Position numbers and translations under genes: made by a program
Notes under the pieces: model-generated
Told to the model about the DNA's origin: nothing
Database searches by the model: none
Seen by the model: the letters and a program-made list of their open reading frames with translations, nothing else
Shown here: in pieces, positions 44,492 to 56,829 of the stretch
How the letters are laid out: the number at the start of each line of letters is the position of its first letter
How positions within the stretch are numbered: position 1 is the stretch's first letter
Source: Peteryoungia wuzhouensis
Lineage (GTDB): Bacteria > Pseudomonadota > Alphaproteobacteria > Rhizobiales > Rhizobiaceae
NCBI RefSeq assembly: GCF_003205195.1
Contig: NZ_QJRY01000008.1
Location: 24,190 to 88,189 of the forward strand
Reading direction: 5' to 3'
DNA: 64,000 nt

Positions 44492-46159
44492 TCAGACTTT
44501 GGTCAGGAACACGGTGACGACAGGCTTCTTGCCCCAGACCTCGTTGGCGGTGGAACGAACCGCACGCCGGATGGCCTCGCGCACTGTGCCCAGATCCTTG
44601 CGACGGCTGCGCGGAATGCTTTCGACGGCACCCAGGACGGCGTCGTAGAGCGTGTCTTCCATGGCCTCGCCCTCGAAATCATATTCGGGCAGGCCGATCG
44701 GCACGACATCGGGGTCGCCGAGGAAGTCGAAACGGCTGTCGAGCACGACGTTCACTGCAACATGGCCGACATAGGACAGCTTCTTGCGATCACCGATGCC
44801 CATCTCTTCCATGTCGCCGAGCAGACGGCCATCCTTGTAGACGCGGCCGAACGGCGCCTGATCGATGACTTCGGCAGGGCCCGGCGCCAGTCGCAAAATG
44901 TCGCCATTGCGCACGCGCGGCACCGTCTTGATGCCGGCCTGCAGCCCAAGCTCGGCCTGGGCGACAAGATGGGCGGCTTCGCCATGCACGGGAACCAGAA
45001 TTTCCGGACGGGTCCACTCGTACATCTTCAAAAGTTCATTGCGGCGCGGATGGCCTGAGACGTGCACCAGCGCTTCCGCGTCGGTCACAATATGCACGCC
45101 CTGTTCGACCAGTCCATTCTTGATGTCCTGGATTGCCTTTTCATTGCCGGGAATGGCGCGCGAGGAAAAGACGACCGTATCGCCCGACGTCAGTGCGACA
45201 TTGCGCATTTCGTCCCGCGAGAGCTTGGCGAGAGCCGCGCGCGGCTCGCCCTGGCTGCCGGTCAGGATCACGACGACCTTGTCGCGCGGAATGAAACCGT
45301 ATTCGTCTTCGGCGATGAAGGGACGAAGGCCCTGCATGATGCCGATATCCTCGGCCACTGCCGTGACACGCTTCAGCGAGCTGCCAAGAAGCAGCACTTC
45401 GCGGCCGGCGGCTTCTGCCGCCTGGGCAATCGAGCGGATACGGCCGACATTGGAGGAAAAGGTGGTGATCGCGACACGGCCCTCGGCCGCCTCGATGATC
45501 TTGCGCAGGCCTTCGGAGACGGCCTCTTCCGAGGGCGATACGCCGTCACGCATGGCATTGGTGCTGTCGCAGAGAAGTGCCAGAACGCCTTCGTCGCCGA
45601 CGGCCCGGAAACGGGCTTCATCGGTCATCGGGCCAAGCGACGGATTGTGGTCGATCTTCCAGTCACCGGTATGGACGACATTGCCGAGCGGTGTGCGGAT
45701 GACCAATGACATCGGCTCGGGGATCGAGTGGTTGACGCCGATTGCCTCGATTTCGAAAGGCCCGACATTGATCCGGTCGCCCTGCTTGAAAGGCGTGATC
45801 GGAATTTCGGCGCGCGAGCCTTCATAATCGCGCTTGGCTTCCAGCATGCCGGCGGTAAAGCCCGAGGCATAGACGGGCACGTTGAGGCCCGGCCAAAGAT
45901 CGTTCAGCGCACCATAATGGTCCTCGTGGGCATGGGTGATGATGATGCCCTTGAGGTTCTTCTTCTGCGACTTCAGGAAGCGCAGGTCGGGAAGGACGAG
46001 GTCTACGCCCGGCAGATCCGGGCCGGCAAAAGTCACGCCACAATCGACCATGATCCATTGGCGATTGGACGGCGGACCATAACCGTACAATGCGAGGTTC
46101 ATCCCGATTTCCCCTACACCGCCCAGCGGGAGGAAAACCAGTTCGTCGTTCTTGGCCAT
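44492..46159 (-). CDS. rnj: Ribonuclease J
   Basis: This 555-residue metallo-beta-lactamase/beta-CASP nuclease takes part in RNA decay and rRNA maturation in Alphaproteobacteria. The metal motif HAHEDH is at about residue 77, followed by VHTGDWKID, the beta-CASP block with ITTFSSNVGRIRSIAQAAE and SGDTVVFSSRAIPGNE, then HVSGHPRRNELLKM and VHGEAAHL. A C-terminal ~100-residue domain ends the protein. Rhizobia have a single RNase J, usually behind birA. It starts 20 bases after birA. Confidence 0.96.
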   Translation of the reverse strand: MAKNDELVFLPLGGVGEIGMNLALYGYGPPSNRQWIMVDCGVTFAGPDLPGVDLVLPDLRFLKSQKKNLKGIIITHAHEDHYGALNDLWPGLNVPVYASGFTAGMLEAKRDYEGSRAEIPITPFKQGDRINVGPFEIEAIGVNHSIPEPMSLVIRTPLGNVVHTGDWKIDHNPSLGPMTDEARFRAVGDEGVLALLCDSTNAMRDGVSPSEEAVSEGLRKIIEAAEGRVAITTFSSNVGRIRSIAQAAEAAGREVLLLGSSLKRVTAVAEDIGIMQGLRPFIAEDEYGFIPRDKVVVILTGSQGEPRAALAKLSRDEMRNVALTSGDTVVFSSRAIPGNEKAIQDIKNGLVEQGVHIVTDAEALVHVSGHPRRNELLKMYEWTRPEILVPVHGEAAHLVAQAELGLQAGIKTVPRVRNGDILRLAPGPAEVIDQAPFGRVYKDGRLLGDMEEMGIGDRKKLSYVGHVAVNVVLDSRFDFLGDPDVVPIGLPEYDFEGEAMEDTLYDAVLGAVESIPRSRRKDLGTVREAIRRAVRSTANEVWGKKPVVTVFLTKV

Positions 46160-46179
46160 TCTTTCTTTCCGATCCAGTC

Positions 46180-46944
46180 TTACCCGAAAAACACGTCACC
46201 GGCGGCGATGGACAGAGTTCCAGCCGCGCTGTCGAGCAATAAAAGTCCCTTATCATCAATTCCAGAAAAGATACCTGAAATCGACCGATCCGGCAGGTTC
46301 ACCGTGATTTTCTCGCCGATGCCGCAGGCAACCTGGCGCCAGCGCGCAACGATTTCGCCGATGCCCCTGCCCTCATCCCAGACCGACAGTGCATCCGCCA
46401 TGTTGACGAAGAGCCGGGCAAAAAGTTCATCGGGCGAAATCGATACGCCCTGATCTGCGAGCGAGGTCACCGGGTATTGCGCGAGATCAGGCCGCGCCAG
46501 GATGTTGATACCGATGCCGATAACGAGAGCCATTCGGCCATCGGGCAGTCGTTCGGCCTCAAGCAGAATGCCCGACGTCTTGCGGCGATCAATGAGCACA
46601 TCGTTCGGCCATTTGATATCGACGGTTGCGCCACCGAGCGGCATCACGGAGATGATAGTCTGATGGACCGCCAGCGCCACCGCGAGCGGCAGCGAGCCCA
46701 ATTCCTCTGCGGGAGCAAAATCCACCAGCAGTAGCGAGGAATAAAGATTGCCCCGCTCGGACACCCATTGGCGGCCGCGACGGCCTCTGCCGCCGGTCTG
46801 GCGCTCTGCCGTTACCCAGAGAAAACCGGAATCGCCCGCGCGAGCGCGGGCGAGTGCTTCCGTATTGGTGGACGATACCTCGTCCAATGCGACATGCCGG
46901 AAATCGTCGATCGACATCCGGCGGGCCTTGCCGACGCCGCTCAA
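46180..46944 (-). CDS. birA: Biotin-[acetyl-CoA-carboxylase] ligase
   Basis: This roughly 250-residue class I biotin ligase attaches biotin to carboxyl-carrier proteins. The catalytic loop is [20 protein letters not shown], followed by [20 protein letters not shown] and VIGIGINI; a small SH3-like C-terminal domain ends the protein. There is no N-terminal DNA-binding domain, so it is not a repressor. The frame opens at TTG 46944, which forms TTGA with the nuoN stop; ATG 46917 is an alternative start. It is the 3' continuation of the nuo operon. Confidence 0.95.
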   Translation of the reverse strand: MSGVGKARRMSIDDFRHVALDEVSSTNTEALARARAGDSGFLWVTAERQTGGRGRRGRQWVSERGNLYSSLLLVDFAPAEELGSLPLAVALAVHQTIISVMPLGGATVDIKWPNDVLIDRRKTSGILLEAERLPDGRMALVIGIGINILARPDLAQYPVTSLADQGVSISPDELFARLFVNMADALSVWDEGRGIGEIVARWRQVACGIGEKITVNLPDRSISGIFSGIDDKGLLLLDSAAGTLSIAAGDVFFG

Positions 46945-48386
46945 TTAAACAGCGTCTTTGCAGCCGCTTCTGCAGCGGTGCCGAGCGGTCCACCGAACAG
47001 GACGTAGCCGACGACAAACAGGCCCGAGAGACCGAAGACGAGGCGCAGTTCGATGGCCGTGCGGTCGAATTCACCCTTGGCTTCGTCGAACCACATCACC
47101 TTGACGATGCGGAGATAGTAGTAGGCACCGATGACCGAGGCGACGACGCCGATGATGGCGAGCGCATAGAGCTTGGCTTCGATGGCTGCGACAAAGACGA
47201 AGTACTTGGCGAAGAAGCCGGCCAGCGGCGGAATGCCGGCAAGCGAGAACATCAGCGCGGTCAGGACGAAGGCCATGAAGGGACGCGTGGTCGAGAGGCC
47301 AGCAAGGTCGTCGATGCTCTCGACGTTGCCACCTTCCTTGCGGCGCATCGCCATGATGCAAGCGAAGGTGCCAAGCGTCATGACCAGATAGATCATCATG
47401 TAGAGCAGCACGCCGGCGACGCCGGTGTCGTTGCCGGCTGCAAGACCAACCAGCGCGTAACCCATGTGACCGATGGAGGAATAGGCCATCAGTCGCTTGA
47501 TGTTCTTCTGACCGATGGCCGCGACCGAACCGAGCACCATCGAGGCAATCGAGATGAACACGACGATCTGCTGCCATTCGGCGAAGATCGGCAGGAACGC
47601 ATCAATGACGATACGGACCAGGATGGCCATGGCGCCGATCTTCGGCGCAGCCGCCAGGAAAGCGGTAACCGGGGTCGGCGCGCCTTCGTAGACGTCCGGC
47701 GTCCACATGTGGAACGGGACCGCAGAAATCTTGAAGGCCAGGCCAGCCAGCACGAAGACGAGGCCGAAGATCAGGCCAAGACCCGGCTCGCCCTGCGACA
47801 GGACAGCGGCGATCTGCTCGAAGCCTGTGTTGCCGGTGAAGCCGTAGACCAGCGACATACCGTAGAGCAGCATGCCCGAAGAGAGCGCGCCGAGAACGAA
47901 GTACTTGAGGCCAGCTTCGGTCGAGCGCAGGCTGTCGCGATTGATGGCGGCGACGACATAGAGGGCCAGCGACTGCAGTTCCAGCGCCATGTAGAGCGTG
48001 ATCAGGTTGTTGGCCGAGATCATCAGCATGACGCCAAGGGTTGCCAGAACCAGCAGGACCGGGAACTCGAACTTGTCGAGGTGGTCGTAGCGGGCGTGGC
48101 CAACCGCCATGATCATCGCGGTGATCGAACCAATCAGCGCGAGGATCTTCATGAAGCGGGAATAGCCATCGGCGATATAGGCGCCGTTGAAGGCCTGGCC
48201 CGAGGGATCCGAGACGATCAACCAGGCACCCGAGAAGACGAGGAGTGCAACAGCCAGCCCCGTGACGACGTTGGTCGACCGATCGCCGGAAAACACACCG
48301 ATCATGAGCAGCACCATGGCACCCACGGCCAGGATCAATTCCGGCGTGACCAGATGCAGGCTTGCAATGAGAGTTTCAACGGTCAT
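46941..48386 (-). CDS. nuoN: NADH-quinone oxidoreductase subunit N
   Basis: This 481-residue antiporter-like membrane subunit of complex I has about 14 helices. The conserved charged residues in the membrane are recognisable: Glu in [20 protein letters not shown], Lys in [18 protein letters not shown], and the [17 protein letters not shown] helix. It lies at the end of the proton-pumping arm with M and L. The ATG at 48386 is preferred to the TTG two codons upstream. It starts 18 bases after nuoM and is coupled to birA. Confidence 0.97.
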   Translation of the reverse strand: MTVETLIASLHLVTPELILAVGAMVLLMIGVFSGDRSTNVVTGLAVALLVFSGAWLIVSDPSGQAFNGAYIADGYSRFMKILALIGSITAMIMAVGHARYDHLDKFEFPVLLVLATLGVMLMISANNLITLYMALELQSLALYVVAAINRDSLRSTEAGLKYFVLGALSSGMLLYGMSLVYGFTGNTGFEQIAAVLSQGEPGLGLIFGLVFVLAGLAFKISAVPFHMWTPDVYEGAPTPVTAFLAAAPKIGAMAILVRIVIDAFLPIFAEWQQIVVFISIASMVLGSVAAIGQKNIKRLMAYSSIGHMGYALVGLAAGNDTGVAGVLLYMMIYLVMTLGTFACIMAMRRKEGGNVESIDDLAGLSTTRPFMAFVLTALMFSLAGIPPLAGFFAKYFVFVAAIEAKLYALAIIGVVASVIGAYYYLRIVKVMWFDEAKGEFDRTAIELRLVFGLSGLFVVGYVLFGGPLGTAAEAAAKTLFN

Positions 48387-48404
48387 GTCCAAAGGATCCT
48401 GTCG

Positions 48405-49916
48405 TCAGTTCGCAGTCAGCGCCAGAGACTGGGCTGCTTGCAAGGCTGCGGAATAGTTGTTCACCAGGTGATCGACGGAAGCCGCAGTCGCGTCGAGGAT
48501 CGGCGCCGGGTAGACACCGAAGAAGATGGTGAGGGCAATAAGCGGGTAGAGCACGAGCTTTTCGCGGGCGGAAAGATCGAGCAGGCTCTTCAGGCTCTCC
48601 TTCTCCAGCGCGCCGAAGACAACGCGGCGATAGAGCCACAGCGCATAGGCCGCCGAGAGGATGACGCCGGTCGCAGCGAAGAGAGCCACCCAGGTATTGG
48701 CGCGGAAGACGCCGATCAGGGTGAGGAATTCGCCGATGAAGCCAGAGGTGCCCGGCAGGCCGACATTGGCCATGGTGAAGACCATGAAGGCGAGCGCATA
48801 TTTCGGCATGTTGTTGACTAGACCGCCATAGGCCGCGATGTCACGGGTATGGAGGCGGTCATAGATCACGCCGACGCAGAGGAAGAGCGCACCGGAGACG
48901 AAGCCGTGGCTGATCATCTGGAAGATCGCACCCTGCACGCCCTGCGTATTGGCGGCGAAGATACCCATCGTGACATAACCCATGTGGGCGATCGACGAAT
49001 AGGCGATCAGCTTCTTGATGTCTTCCTGCATCATCGCGACCAGCGAGGTGTAGATGATGGCAATGACGGACAGCGAGAAGACGAAAGGCGCGAAATAGTC
49101 GGAGGCCAGCGGGAACATCGGCAGCGAGAAGCGCAGGAAGCCGTAGCCACCGAGCTTCAGGAGGATACCCGCCAGAATCACAGACCCTGCCGTCGGTGCC
49201 TGAACGTGCGCGTCAGGAAGCCAAGTATGAACCGGCCACATCGGCATCTTCACCGCAAAGGAGGCGAAGAAGGCGAGCCATAGCCAAGTCTGCATCTGCG
49301 GCGGGAAGTCGTGCTGCAGCAGAGCCGAGATGTCGGTCGTGCCGGCTTCCCAGTACATGGCCATGATCGCGAGCAGCATCAGCACCGAGCCGAGCAGCGT
49401 GTAGAGGAAGAACTTGTAGGACGCGTAGACGCGATCCTTGCCGCCCCAGACACCGATGATGATGAACATCGGGATCAGGCCCGCCTCGAAGAAGACGTAG
49501 AAGAGCACGATGTCGAGCGAGACGAACACGCCGAGCATCAGGGTCTCAAGGACCAGGAAGGCGATCATGTATTCCTTCAGACGCTTCTCGACCGAATTCC
49601 AGCTGGCGAGAATGCAGAAGGGCATGAGCAGCGTGGTCAGGACGACGAAGAGCACCGAAATGCCGTCGACGCCGACGCGGTAGGAAATGCCGGTGCCGAG
49701 CCAGGCGTGCTCTTCCACCATCTGAAAGCCGACATTGGAATTGTCGAAGTTCATCCAGACGAAGAGCGACACGACGAAGGTGAAGACCGTCGTCAGCAGC
49801 GAGACATTGAGGATGTTGCGGCGACCCTGCACCGTGTCACCCCGGGTCAGCAGAAGCAGAGCCACGCCGACCAGAGGAAGGAAGGTGACCGTCGAGAGAA
49901 TGGGCCAATCGGTCAT
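48405..49916 (-). CDS. nuoM: NADH-quinone oxidoreductase subunit M
   Basis: This 503-residue antiporter-like subunit has about 14 membrane helices. Landmarks are [20 protein letters not shown] (essential Glu), [17 protein letters not shown], the broken-helix [18 protein letters not shown] and [19 protein letters not shown]. It pumps protons in the middle of the membrane arm. The start overlaps the nuoL stop (TGATG). Confidence 0.98.
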   Translation of the reverse strand: MTDWPILSTVTFLPLVGVALLLLTRGDTVQGRRNILNVSLLTTVFTFVVSLFVWMNFDNSNVGFQMVEEHAWLGTGISYRVGVDGISVLFVVLTTLLMPFCILASWNSVEKRLKEYMIAFLVLETLMLGVFVSLDIVLFYVFFEAGLIPMFIIIGVWGGKDRVYASYKFFLYTLLGSVLMLLAIMAMYWEAGTTDISALLQHDFPPQMQTWLWLAFFASFAVKMPMWPVHTWLPDAHVQAPTAGSVILAGILLKLGGYGFLRFSLPMFPLASDYFAPFVFSLSVIAIIYTSLVAMMQEDIKKLIAYSSIAHMGYVTMGIFAANTQGVQGAIFQMISHGFVSGALFLCVGVIYDRLHTRDIAAYGGLVNNMPKYALAFMVFTMANVGLPGTSGFIGEFLTLIGVFRANTWVALFAATGVILSAAYALWLYRRVVFGALEKESLKSLLDLSAREKLVLYPLIALTIFFGVYPAPILDATAASVDHLVNNYSAALQAAQSLALTAN

Positions 49917-51913
49917 CAGAGGGAGCTCCCGAGCATCATCCAGGTAATGAGGGCCGCAATGCCGATCAGCATCGCGAAGGCATAGTGATAAAGGTAACCC
50001 GACTGCAGGCGGACGACCTTCTGGGTCAAGCCGCCGACGGCTGCGGCAACCCCGTTCGGGCCGTAGGCGTCGATGGTGGCAACGTCACCCTTCTTCCACA
50101 GGAAGCGACCAAGCGCCTTGGCCGAGCGGACGAAGAGGAAGTCGTACATTTCGTCGAAGTACCACTTGTTCAGCAGGAACTGGTAGAGCAGCCACTGGCT
50201 CTCGGCGAGCTTCTTCGGCGCCGACGGGTTCTTGATATACATGTACCAGGCGGTGACGAAACCAACGACCATGGCGACGAAGGGGCTGAGCGCAACCCAG
50301 GCCGGCACGTGGTGGAATTCTTCCAGCAGTTCGTTTTCCGGCAGCGTGAAGAGCGCGCCCTTCCAGAACTCCATGTATTCGTGGCCGTAGAAGAAGCCTT
50401 CGAAGACCACACCGGCAAAGACGGCGCCGATGGCGAGCAGGAAGAGCGGCAGCAGCATGACCATCGGCGATTCATGCACGTGATGCATGACGTCGGCCGA
50501 GGCGCGCGGCTTGCCGAAGAAGGTGAGGAACATCAGGCGCCACGAATAGAAGCTGGTGAACAGCGCGGCGATGACCAGCATCGAGAAGGCGAAGCCCGAG
50601 ACGCCCGAGTGCGATGCATAGGTCGCCTCGATGATCACGTCCTTGGAGAAGAAGCCGGCAAAGCCGAAAGAGGTGAACGGGATGCCGACGCCGGTGATGG
50701 CGAGCGTGCCGAGCAACATCATGCGGAAGGTCCACTTGATGTGCGGACGCAGGCCGCCCATGTGGCGCATGTCTTGCTCGCCGTCGACGGCATGGATGAC
50801 CGAGCCGGCGCACAAGAACAGCAGCGCCTTGAAGAAGGCATGTGTGAAGAGGTGGAAGATCGCGGCACCATAAGCGCCGACGCCAAGCGCCACGAACATG
50901 TAGCCGAGCTGCGAGCAGGTCGAATACGCGATGACGCGCTTGATGTCATTCTGCACCAGACCGACGGTCGCGGCGAAGAAGGCGGTGATCGCACCGACGA
51001 CGGTGACGACCGTCAGGGCATCATGCGACAGTTCGAAGAGCGGCGACATGCGGGCGACGAGGAAGACGCCGGCGGTGACCATGGTTGCGGCATGAATGAG
51101 GGCCGAGACCGGGGTCGGGCCTTCCATGGCGTCCGGAAGCCAGGTGTGCAGCAGGAACTGCGCCGACTTACCCATGGCGCCCATGAAGAGCAGCAGGCAG
51201 GCGCCGGTCAGCGCATGGCTGCGATCGAGCTGCATGCCGAAGAGGTTCAGCACAACTTCCGGCGAGCCTGCGCCTTCAGCCGGCAGGTAGGACTGGGCCG
51301 AGGCGAAGATCGTCTCAAAGTTGATCGAGCCGAACATCACGAAGACAGCACCGATGCCGAGGATGAAGCCGAAGTCACCGACGCGGTTGACGATGAAGGC
51401 CTTCATGGCGGCGGCCGATGCAGACGGCTTCTTGAACCAGAAGCCGATCAGCAGATACGAGGCCAGACCAACGCCTTCCCAGCCGAAGAACATCTGCAGC
51501 AGGTTGTCGGAGGTCACCAGCATCAGCATGGCGAAGGTGAAGAGCGAGAGATAGGCGAAGAAGCGCGGACGATGCGGATCGTGGTGCATGTAGCCGATCG
51601 AATAGAGGTGAACCAGGCACGAGACCGAGTTCACGACGATCAGCATGACGGCCGTCAGCGTATCGACGCGCAGCGCCCATTCGACGTCGATGCCGCCGGA
51701 CTGGATCCAGCGCAGGACCGGAACCTTGATGACTTCATGCGCTTCATGGCTGAGCGCCACCTGGAAGAACACGACCCAGGAGAGAAGCGCCACGACGATC
51801 ATCAGACCGGTGGTCACGTATTCCGATGCCTTGGCGCCGATCTGGCGTCCGGCGAGACCAGCGATCAACGCGCCAATCAGAGGAAGAAAGACAATAGCCT
51901 TGTAGATGAGCAT
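49916..51913 (-). CDS. nuoL: NADH-quinone oxidoreductase subunit L
   Basis: This 665-residue distal antiporter-like subunit has about 16 helices plus the long lateral helix near the C-terminus. Landmarks are [71 protein letters not shown] and [20 protein letters not shown]. The C-terminal amphipathic segment begins near [20 protein letters not shown]. It is the outermost proton pump of complex I. Starts seven bases after nuoK. Confidence 0.98.
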   Translation of the reverse strand: MLIYKAIVFLPLIGALIAGLAGRQIGAKASEYVTTGLMIVVALLSWVVFFQVALSHEAHEVIKVPVLRWIQSGGIDVEWALRVDTLTAVMLIVVNSVSCLVHLYSIGYMHHDPHRPRFFAYLSLFTFAMLMLVTSDNLLQMFFGWEGVGLASYLLIGFWFKKPSASAAAMKAFIVNRVGDFGFILGIGAVFVMFGSINFETIFASAQSYLPAEGAGSPEVVLNLFGMQLDRSHALTGACLLLFMGAMGKSAQFLLHTWLPDAMEGPTPVSALIHAATMVTAGVFLVARMSPLFELSHDALTVVTVVGAITAFFAATVGLVQNDIKRVIAYSTCSQLGYMFVALGVGAYGAAIFHLFTHAFFKALLFLCAGSVIHAVDGEQDMRHMGGLRPHIKWTFRMMLLGTLAITGVGIPFTSFGFAGFFSKDVIIEATYASHSGVSGFAFSMLVIAALFTSFYSWRLMFLTFFGKPRASADVMHHVHESPMVMLLPLFLLAIGAVFAGVVFEGFFYGHEYMEFWKGALFTLPENELLEEFHHVPAWVALSPFVAMVVGFVTAWYMYIKNPSAPKKLAESQWLLYQFLLNKWYFDEMYDFLFVRSAKALGRFLWKKGDVATIDAYGPNGVAAAVGGLTQKVVRLQSGYLYHYAFAMLIGIAALITWMMLGSSL

Positions 51914-51920
51914 AGCCGTG

Positions 51921-52229
51921 TCAGCCCTTCATCATGTTGACGTCTTCGACGGCGATCGAGCCGCGATTACGATAGAAGACCACCAGGATGGCGAGGCCGA
52001 TCGCGGCTTCCGCTGCAGCCACCGTCAGGATGAACAGAGCGAAGACCTGGCCGACAAGGTCGCCGAGGAAGTGCGAGAAGGCGATCATGTTGATGTTGAC
52101 CGCGAGCAGGATCAGTTCCACCGACATCAGGATGACGATGACGTTCTTGCGGTTCAGGAAGATGCCGAAGACGCCCAGGGTGAAGAGCAGTGCACTGACC
52201 GTCAGGTAGTGGGAAAGACCGATTTCCAT
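51921..52229 (-). CDS. nuoK: NADH-quinone oxidoreductase subunit K
   Basis: This 102-residue subunit has three membrane helices. It carries the conserved [20 protein letters not shown] (essential membrane Glu in MSVELIL) and [20 protein letters not shown] (second membrane Glu). It forms the E-channel with NuoA and NuoJ near the quinone site. It lies 29 bases after nuoJ. Confidence 0.98.
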   Translation of the reverse strand: MEIGLSHYLTVSALLFTLGVFGIFLNRKNVIVILMSVELILLAVNINMIAFSHFLGDLVGQVFALFILTVAAAEAAIGLAILVVFYRNRGSIAVEDVNMMKG

Positions 52230-52258
52230 AATTTACGTTCCTTGACCTCGTGCTCGCT

Positions 52259-52873
52259 TCAGATGCCCTGGCCCGACTTGACCTTGACCACCTTGACGGC
52301 AGTCTCGGGCGTGCGGGCAACCTGGGCCGAAATATCCTGGCGCTTGATGTTGGTGCGGTGACGCAGCGTCAGCACGATCGCGCCGATCATGGCGACGAAC
52401 AGGACGAGGCCCGCGATCTGGAAGAAGAAGACATAATCCGTGTAGAGCACGTCACCCAGCGCCTGGGTGTTCTGGCGCTCGACCACGGCCGGGATCGGCT
52501 GGGTGATCGCCAGCTTGGCCTCGGGGCTGATCGCGCTGCCGCCGATGACGACGATCAGCTCAATCGCCACCACCAGACCGATCAGCGCGGCGATCGGCGC
52601 ATGCTTGGCCGCCCCTGCCCGCAGTTCGGTGAAGTCGATGTCGAGCATCATCACGACGAAGAGGAAGAGAACCGCCACGGCGCCGACATAGACGACGAGA
52701 AGGATCATCGCCAGGAATTCAGCTCCGGTGAGAAGCAGAAGGCCGGATGCGTTGATAAAGGTCAAAATCAGGAACAGGACCGAATGGACCGGGTTCCGTG
52801 CCGAGATCACCATGAAGGCCGAAGCCACGGCGATAAAGGCGAAGAGATAGAAAAAGAGAGCCTGAAGACCCAT
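52259..52873 (-). CDS. nuoJ: NADH-quinone oxidoreductase subunit J
   Basis: This 204-residue subunit has five membrane helices. It has the N-terminal FYLFAFIAVASAFMVISARN, the pi-bulge helix VVYVGAVAVLFLFVVMMLDI, and a polar region of about 60 residues before the last helix (FFFQIAGLVLFVAMIGAIVL). Conformational change of this third helix couples quinone reduction to pumping. It starts 145 bases after nuoI, the longest spacer among the core nuo genes; that spacer holds no further frame. Confidence 0.97.
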   Translation of the reverse strand: MGLQALFFYLFAFIAVASAFMVISARNPVHSVLFLILTFINASGLLLLTGAEFLAMILLVVYVGAVAVLFLFVVMMLDIDFTELRAGAAKHAPIAALIGLVVAIELIVVIGGSAISPEAKLAITQPIPAVVERQNTQALGDVLYTDYVFFFQIAGLVLFVAMIGAIVLTLRHRTNIKRQDISAQVARTPETAVKVVKVKSGQGI

Positions 52874-53018
52874 GGTGGTGCCTTTTCATCTTCCCCCGGA
52901 CGTGGGCCCTGCCCCGTCGCCCGATAAGGCATGGCCGGTATCCCCACCGGCATGCCCGTTACAAAACTTCAATTGACCTGGCGAAGCCGAATGCCCGCCA
53001 GGACGTGACCCGGACGGA

Positions 53019-53510
53019 TCAGCGGTAGGGTGCGTCCATCGCGATGTTGCGCGCGATTTCGCGTTCCCAGCGGTCGCCATTGTCGAGCAGGCGAGCCTTG
53101 TCGAAATAGAGCTCTTCGCGGGTCTCGGTGGCGAACTCGAAGTTCGGCCCCTCGACGATCGCGTCAACCGGGCAGGCTTCCTGGCAGAAGCCGCAATAGA
53201 TACACTTCACCATGTCGATGTCGTAACGCACCGTGCGGCGGGTGCCGTCGTTGCGGCGCGGGCCAGCCTCGATGGTGATGGCCTGGGCAGGACAGATCGC
53301 CTCGCAGAGCTTGCAGGCAATGCAGCGCTCTTCGCCGTTCGGATAGCGGCGCAGTGCGTGCTCGCCGCGGAAACGCGGCGATACCGGGCCCTTTTCGAAG
53401 GGGTAGTTGATCGTGGCCTTCTGCTTGAAGAAATAGCGCATCGACAGGAAAAACGCGCCGACGAATTCCTTCAGGAAGAGCGAATTGATAGCCTGGGTGA
53501 GAGCAGCCAT
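53019..53510 (-). CDS. nuoI: NADH-quinone oxidoreductase subunit I
   Basis: This 163-residue peripheral-arm subunit carries two [4Fe-4S] clusters (N6a, N6b): [16 protein letters not shown] and [16 protein letters not shown]. It passes electrons from NuoG to NuoB. An N-terminal amphipathic helix ([20 protein letters not shown]) anchors it to the membrane. It starts 39 bases after nuoH. Confidence 0.98.
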   Translation of the reverse strand: MAALTQAINSLFLKEFVGAFFLSMRYFFKQKATINYPFEKGPVSPRFRGEHALRRYPNGEERCIACKLCEAICPAQAITIEAGPRRNDGTRRTVRYDIDMVKCIYCGFCQEACPVDAIVEGPNFEFATETREELYFDKARLLDNGDRWEREIARNIAMDAPYR

Positions 53511-53549
53511 CTTGTTCTCCTAATCAGCGAAACATCCGGGCGGGCATGA

Positions 53550-54593
53550 TCATGCCCAACCCATCAGCTTCAGCACGAATGCGGTAATGACGACCATGGC
53601 GAGCGACAGCGGAAGGAAGACCTTCCAGCCAAGGCGCATCAATTGGTCGTAGCGGTAGCGCGGAACGAAGGCCTTCACCATGGCGAACATGAAGAAGACC
53701 AAGCACGCCTTGAGGATGAACCAGATGATACCTGGGACCCAGTTGAGGATCGCGATATCGACCGGCGGCAGCCAGCCTCCAAGGAAGAGGATGGTGGTCA
53801 GCGAGCACATCAGAACGATTGCCGCATACTCGCCGAGCATGAACATCATGTAGGGCGTGGAGCCGTATTCGACCATGAAGCCGGCGACGAGTTCGGATTC
53901 CGCTTCCGGAAGATCGAAGGGCGGGCGGTTGGTTTCAGCCAATGCCGAGATGAAGAAGATCACGAACATCGGGAAGAGCGCCAGCCAGTGCCAGTCGAGG
54001 AAGGAGGCCGGCAGCCCGAGACGCGTGCCGAGACCATCGGTCTGCGCCATGACGATGTCGGACAGGTTCAGCGAACCGACGCAGAGCAGCACGGTGACGA
54101 TGATGAAGCCCATCGAGACTTCGTAGGACACCATCTGCGCTGCAGAACGAAGGGCACCCAGGAAGGGGTATTTCGAGTTCGAAGCCCAGCCACCCATGAT
54201 GATGCCGTAGACTTCGAGCGAGGACACCGCAAAGACGAAGAGGATGCCGACATTGATGTTAGCAATCACCCATCCGGAGCTGACCGGAATGACGGCCCAG
54301 GTGGCGAGCGCCAGCGTCACCGCGACCAGAGGGGCGAGCAGGAAGACGCCCTTGTTGGCGCCGGCCGGGATCACCGGCTCCTTAAAGACGAACTTCAAAA
54401 GATCGGCGAAGGACTGGAACAGCCCCCAAGGGCCGACGACGTTCGGACCGCGGCGCAGCTGGACGGCTGCCCAGATCTTGCGGTCGGCCAGCAGGATGTA
54501 AGCGATGAAGACGAGCAGGCAGACGAGCAGAAGCAGCGACTGCCCGATCATGATGGCCGCCGGCCACACATAGGTGGAAACGAAATTGTCCAT
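53550..54593 (-). CDS. nuoH: NADH-quinone oxidoreductase subunit H
   Basis: This 347-residue subunit has eight to nine membrane helices and forms part of the quinone-binding chamber. Signatures are [48 protein letters not shown] and [20 protein letters not shown], the conserved acidic loop facing the quinone. It starts 12 bases after nuoG. Confidence 0.98.
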   Translation of the reverse strand: MDNFVSTYVWPAAIMIGQSLLLLVCLLVFIAYILLADRKIWAAVQLRRGPNVVGPWGLFQSFADLLKFVFKEPVIPAGANKGVFLLAPLVAVTLALATWAVIPVSSGWVIANINVGILFVFAVSSLEVYGIIMGGWASNSKYPFLGALRSAAQMVSYEVSMGFIIVTVLLCVGSLNLSDIVMAQTDGLGTRLGLPASFLDWHWLALFPMFVIFFISALAETNRPPFDLPEAESELVAGFMVEYGSTPYMMFMLGEYAAIVLMCSLTTILFLGGWLPPVDIAILNWVPGIIWFILKACLVFFMFAMVKAFVPRYRYDQLMRLGWKVFLPLSLAMVVITAFVLKLMGWA

Positions 54594-54605
54594 GGTCCCC
54601 TGCCC

Positions 54606-56687
54606 TTACTCTGCCGCTGCCTTGAAATTGTTGCGGGCCAATGCGGAGCACTCGGCCATGACGGCCGAAGCGCGCGCGATCGGGTTCGTCAAATAGAAGT
54701 CTTTGACCGGCGACGCAAACAGAGACTTACCCATCTTACCGGGTTTTTTCGCCAGTGCAGCAATATCGGCCACAGAGCCCGGTGCAACCTCATCGATGTC
54801 GGCAAAATGCGGGTAGGCTTCATAGAGCTTGGCACGCAGTTGCGACAGCGAATCAAACGGCAGTTTCTTGCCGAGCACGTCGGAAAGTGCACGCAGGATC
54901 GCCCAGTCTTCGCGGGCCTCGCCCGGCGCGAAACCGGCGCGGTTGCCCATCTGAACGCGGCCTTCGGTGTTGACCCAGGTACCGGACTTCTCGGTGTAGG
55001 TCGCGCCCGGCAGGATGACGTCGGCATGATGGGCGCCGTTGTCACCGTGGCTGCCGATATAGACGACGCACTTGGCGGTCTTCGCGGTAAAGTCGAGTTC
55101 GTCCGCGCCGAGCAAGAAGACCACGTCGAGCGACGATAGCATCTGGACGGCGCTTACGGCACCTTCGCCCGGAACGAAGCCGAGGTCGAGCGCACCGACG
55201 CGACCTGCCGCCGTGTGCAGAACCGAGAAGCCATTCCATTCGTCGGTGAGCGCACCGACGTCCTGGGCGAGCTTTGCGGCGTTCGCGAGGACAGCCTTGC
55301 CGTCGGCGCCCGCGAGGGCACCCTGGCCGATGATAACAAGCGGGTTCTTCGCAGCCTTCAGCGTTTCGGCGAAGCTGTTCTTGCCGGAAACGAGGTCGGC
55401 GAGCGTCTCCGTGCCTGCACCCAGATACTCATAGGGATAGCGCAGTTCGCCGCCTTCGCCGATCACCGCGATCGGCAGGCCTCCACGGCGCCAGCGCTTG
55501 CGGATGCGGGCATTCAGGACGGCCGCTTCGTAACGCGGGTTGGCGCCGACGATGAGGATCGCATCGGCGGCTTCGATGCCTTCGATGGAGGTGTTGAAGA
55601 GGTAGGTCGAGCGACCGAGCGACGGATCAAGTGCCGTCCCATCCTGGCGACAGTCGGTATTGCCAGATCCCAGCGCGTTGATCAGCGACTTCAGCGCGAA
55701 GATTTCTTCAACCGACGCGAGGTCACCGGCGACGGCGCCGATCTTGTCGGCCGAGGTCGAGGCAACAGCCGACTTGATCGCGGCAAAGGCTTCCGCCCAG
55801 GTCGCAGGCTGCAGGCGACCATCCTTCTTGACGTAGGGGCGGTCGAGGCGCTGCGTCTTCAGGCCATCCCAGACGAAGCGGCTCTTGTCGGAGATCCACT
55901 CTTCGTTGATCTGCTCGTTGACGCGCGGCATGATGCGCATGACTTCGCGGCCACGGGTGTCGACGCGGATGGCCGAACCCAGCGCGTCCATGACGTCAAC
56001 AGATTCGGTCTTGTTCAGTTCCCACGGACGGGCCGTGAAGGCGAAGGGCTTGGAGGTCAGCGCGCCGACCGGGCAGAGGTCGACGACGTTGCCCTGCAGC
56101 TCGGAGGTCATGGCCTGCTCGAGATAGGTGGTGATCTCCGCATCCTCGCCGCGGCCGATCAGGCCGAGTTCGGCAATGCCGGCGACTTCGGTGGTGAAGC
56201 GGACGCAGCGCGTGCAGTGGATGCAGCGGTTCATCACGGTCTTGACCAGCGGGCCGATATACTTGTCTTCGACGGCGCGCTTGTTTTCGGTGTAGCGCGA
56301 GCTATCGATCCCGAAGGCCATGGCTTGGTCTTGCAGGTCGCATTCGCCGCCCTGGTCGCAGATCGGGCAATCCAGCGGGTGGTTGATCAGCAGGAATTCC
56401 ATCACGCCTTCGCGGGCCTTCTTGACCATCGGCGTGTTGGTGTAGACTTCCGGCAGTTCGCCGTTCGGGCCGCCACGGATGTCGCGCACGCCCATGGCGC
56501 AGGAGGCTGCCGGCTTCGGCGGGCCACCCTTCACCTCGACAAGGCACATGCGGCAATTGCCGGCGACCGACAGCCGTTCATGGAAACAAAAGCGCGGAAC
56601 CTCGGCCCCTGCTTCCTCACACGCCTGCAACAGCGTGAAATGATCCGGAACCTCGATCTCTTTGCCGTCGATCTTCAGCTTAGCCAT
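54606..56687 (-). CDS. nuoG: NADH-quinone oxidoreductase subunit G
   Basis: This 693-residue subunit has an N-terminal [2Fe-2S] ferredoxin domain (Cys in [17 protein letters not shown] and GNCRMC), then [19 protein letters not shown] with the His-ligated cluster region, and [17 protein letters not shown] for further [4Fe-4S] clusters. A molybdopterin-oxidoreductase-like domain without cofactor fills the rest. It moves electrons from NuoF through the hydrophilic arm. It starts 142 bases after the helix-hairpin-helix gene. Confidence 0.98.
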   Translation of the reverse strand: MAKLKIDGKEIEVPDHFTLLQACEEAGAEVPRFCFHERLSVAGNCRMCLVEVKGGPPKPAASCAMGVRDIRGGPNGELPEVYTNTPMVKKAREGVMEFLLINHPLDCPICDQGGECDLQDQAMAFGIDSSRYTENKRAVEDKYIGPLVKTVMNRCIHCTRCVRFTTEVAGIAELGLIGRGEDAEITTYLEQAMTSELQGNVVDLCPVGALTSKPFAFTARPWELNKTESVDVMDALGSAIRVDTRGREVMRIMPRVNEQINEEWISDKSRFVWDGLKTQRLDRPYVKKDGRLQPATWAEAFAAIKSAVASTSADKIGAVAGDLASVEEIFALKSLINALGSGNTDCRQDGTALDPSLGRSTYLFNTSIEGIEAADAILIVGANPRYEAAVLNARIRKRWRRGGLPIAVIGEGGELRYPYEYLGAGTETLADLVSGKNSFAETLKAAKNPLVIIGQGALAGADGKAVLANAAKLAQDVGALTDEWNGFSVLHTAAGRVGALDLGFVPGEGAVSAVQMLSSLDVVFLLGADELDFTAKTAKCVVYIGSHGDNGAHHADVILPGATYTEKSGTWVNTEGRVQMGNRAGFAPGEAREDWAILRALSDVLGKKLPFDSLSQLRAKLYEAYPHFADIDEVAPGSVADIAALAKKPGKMGKSLFASPVKDFYLTNPIARASAVMAECSALARNNFKAAAE

Positions 56688-56829
56688 ATTCGCCTTCCTG
56701 CCTCACGCTTCCGCGCATCCTGCCGTGGCATCTCTGCCCCGACTGACAGCCTTCGTCCGCACCGGATGAAAGCCGCCGGTTTTATCCCTCAAGTCCGACG
56801 CATCGCCCCCGCGCGGCCGGACAATAAAC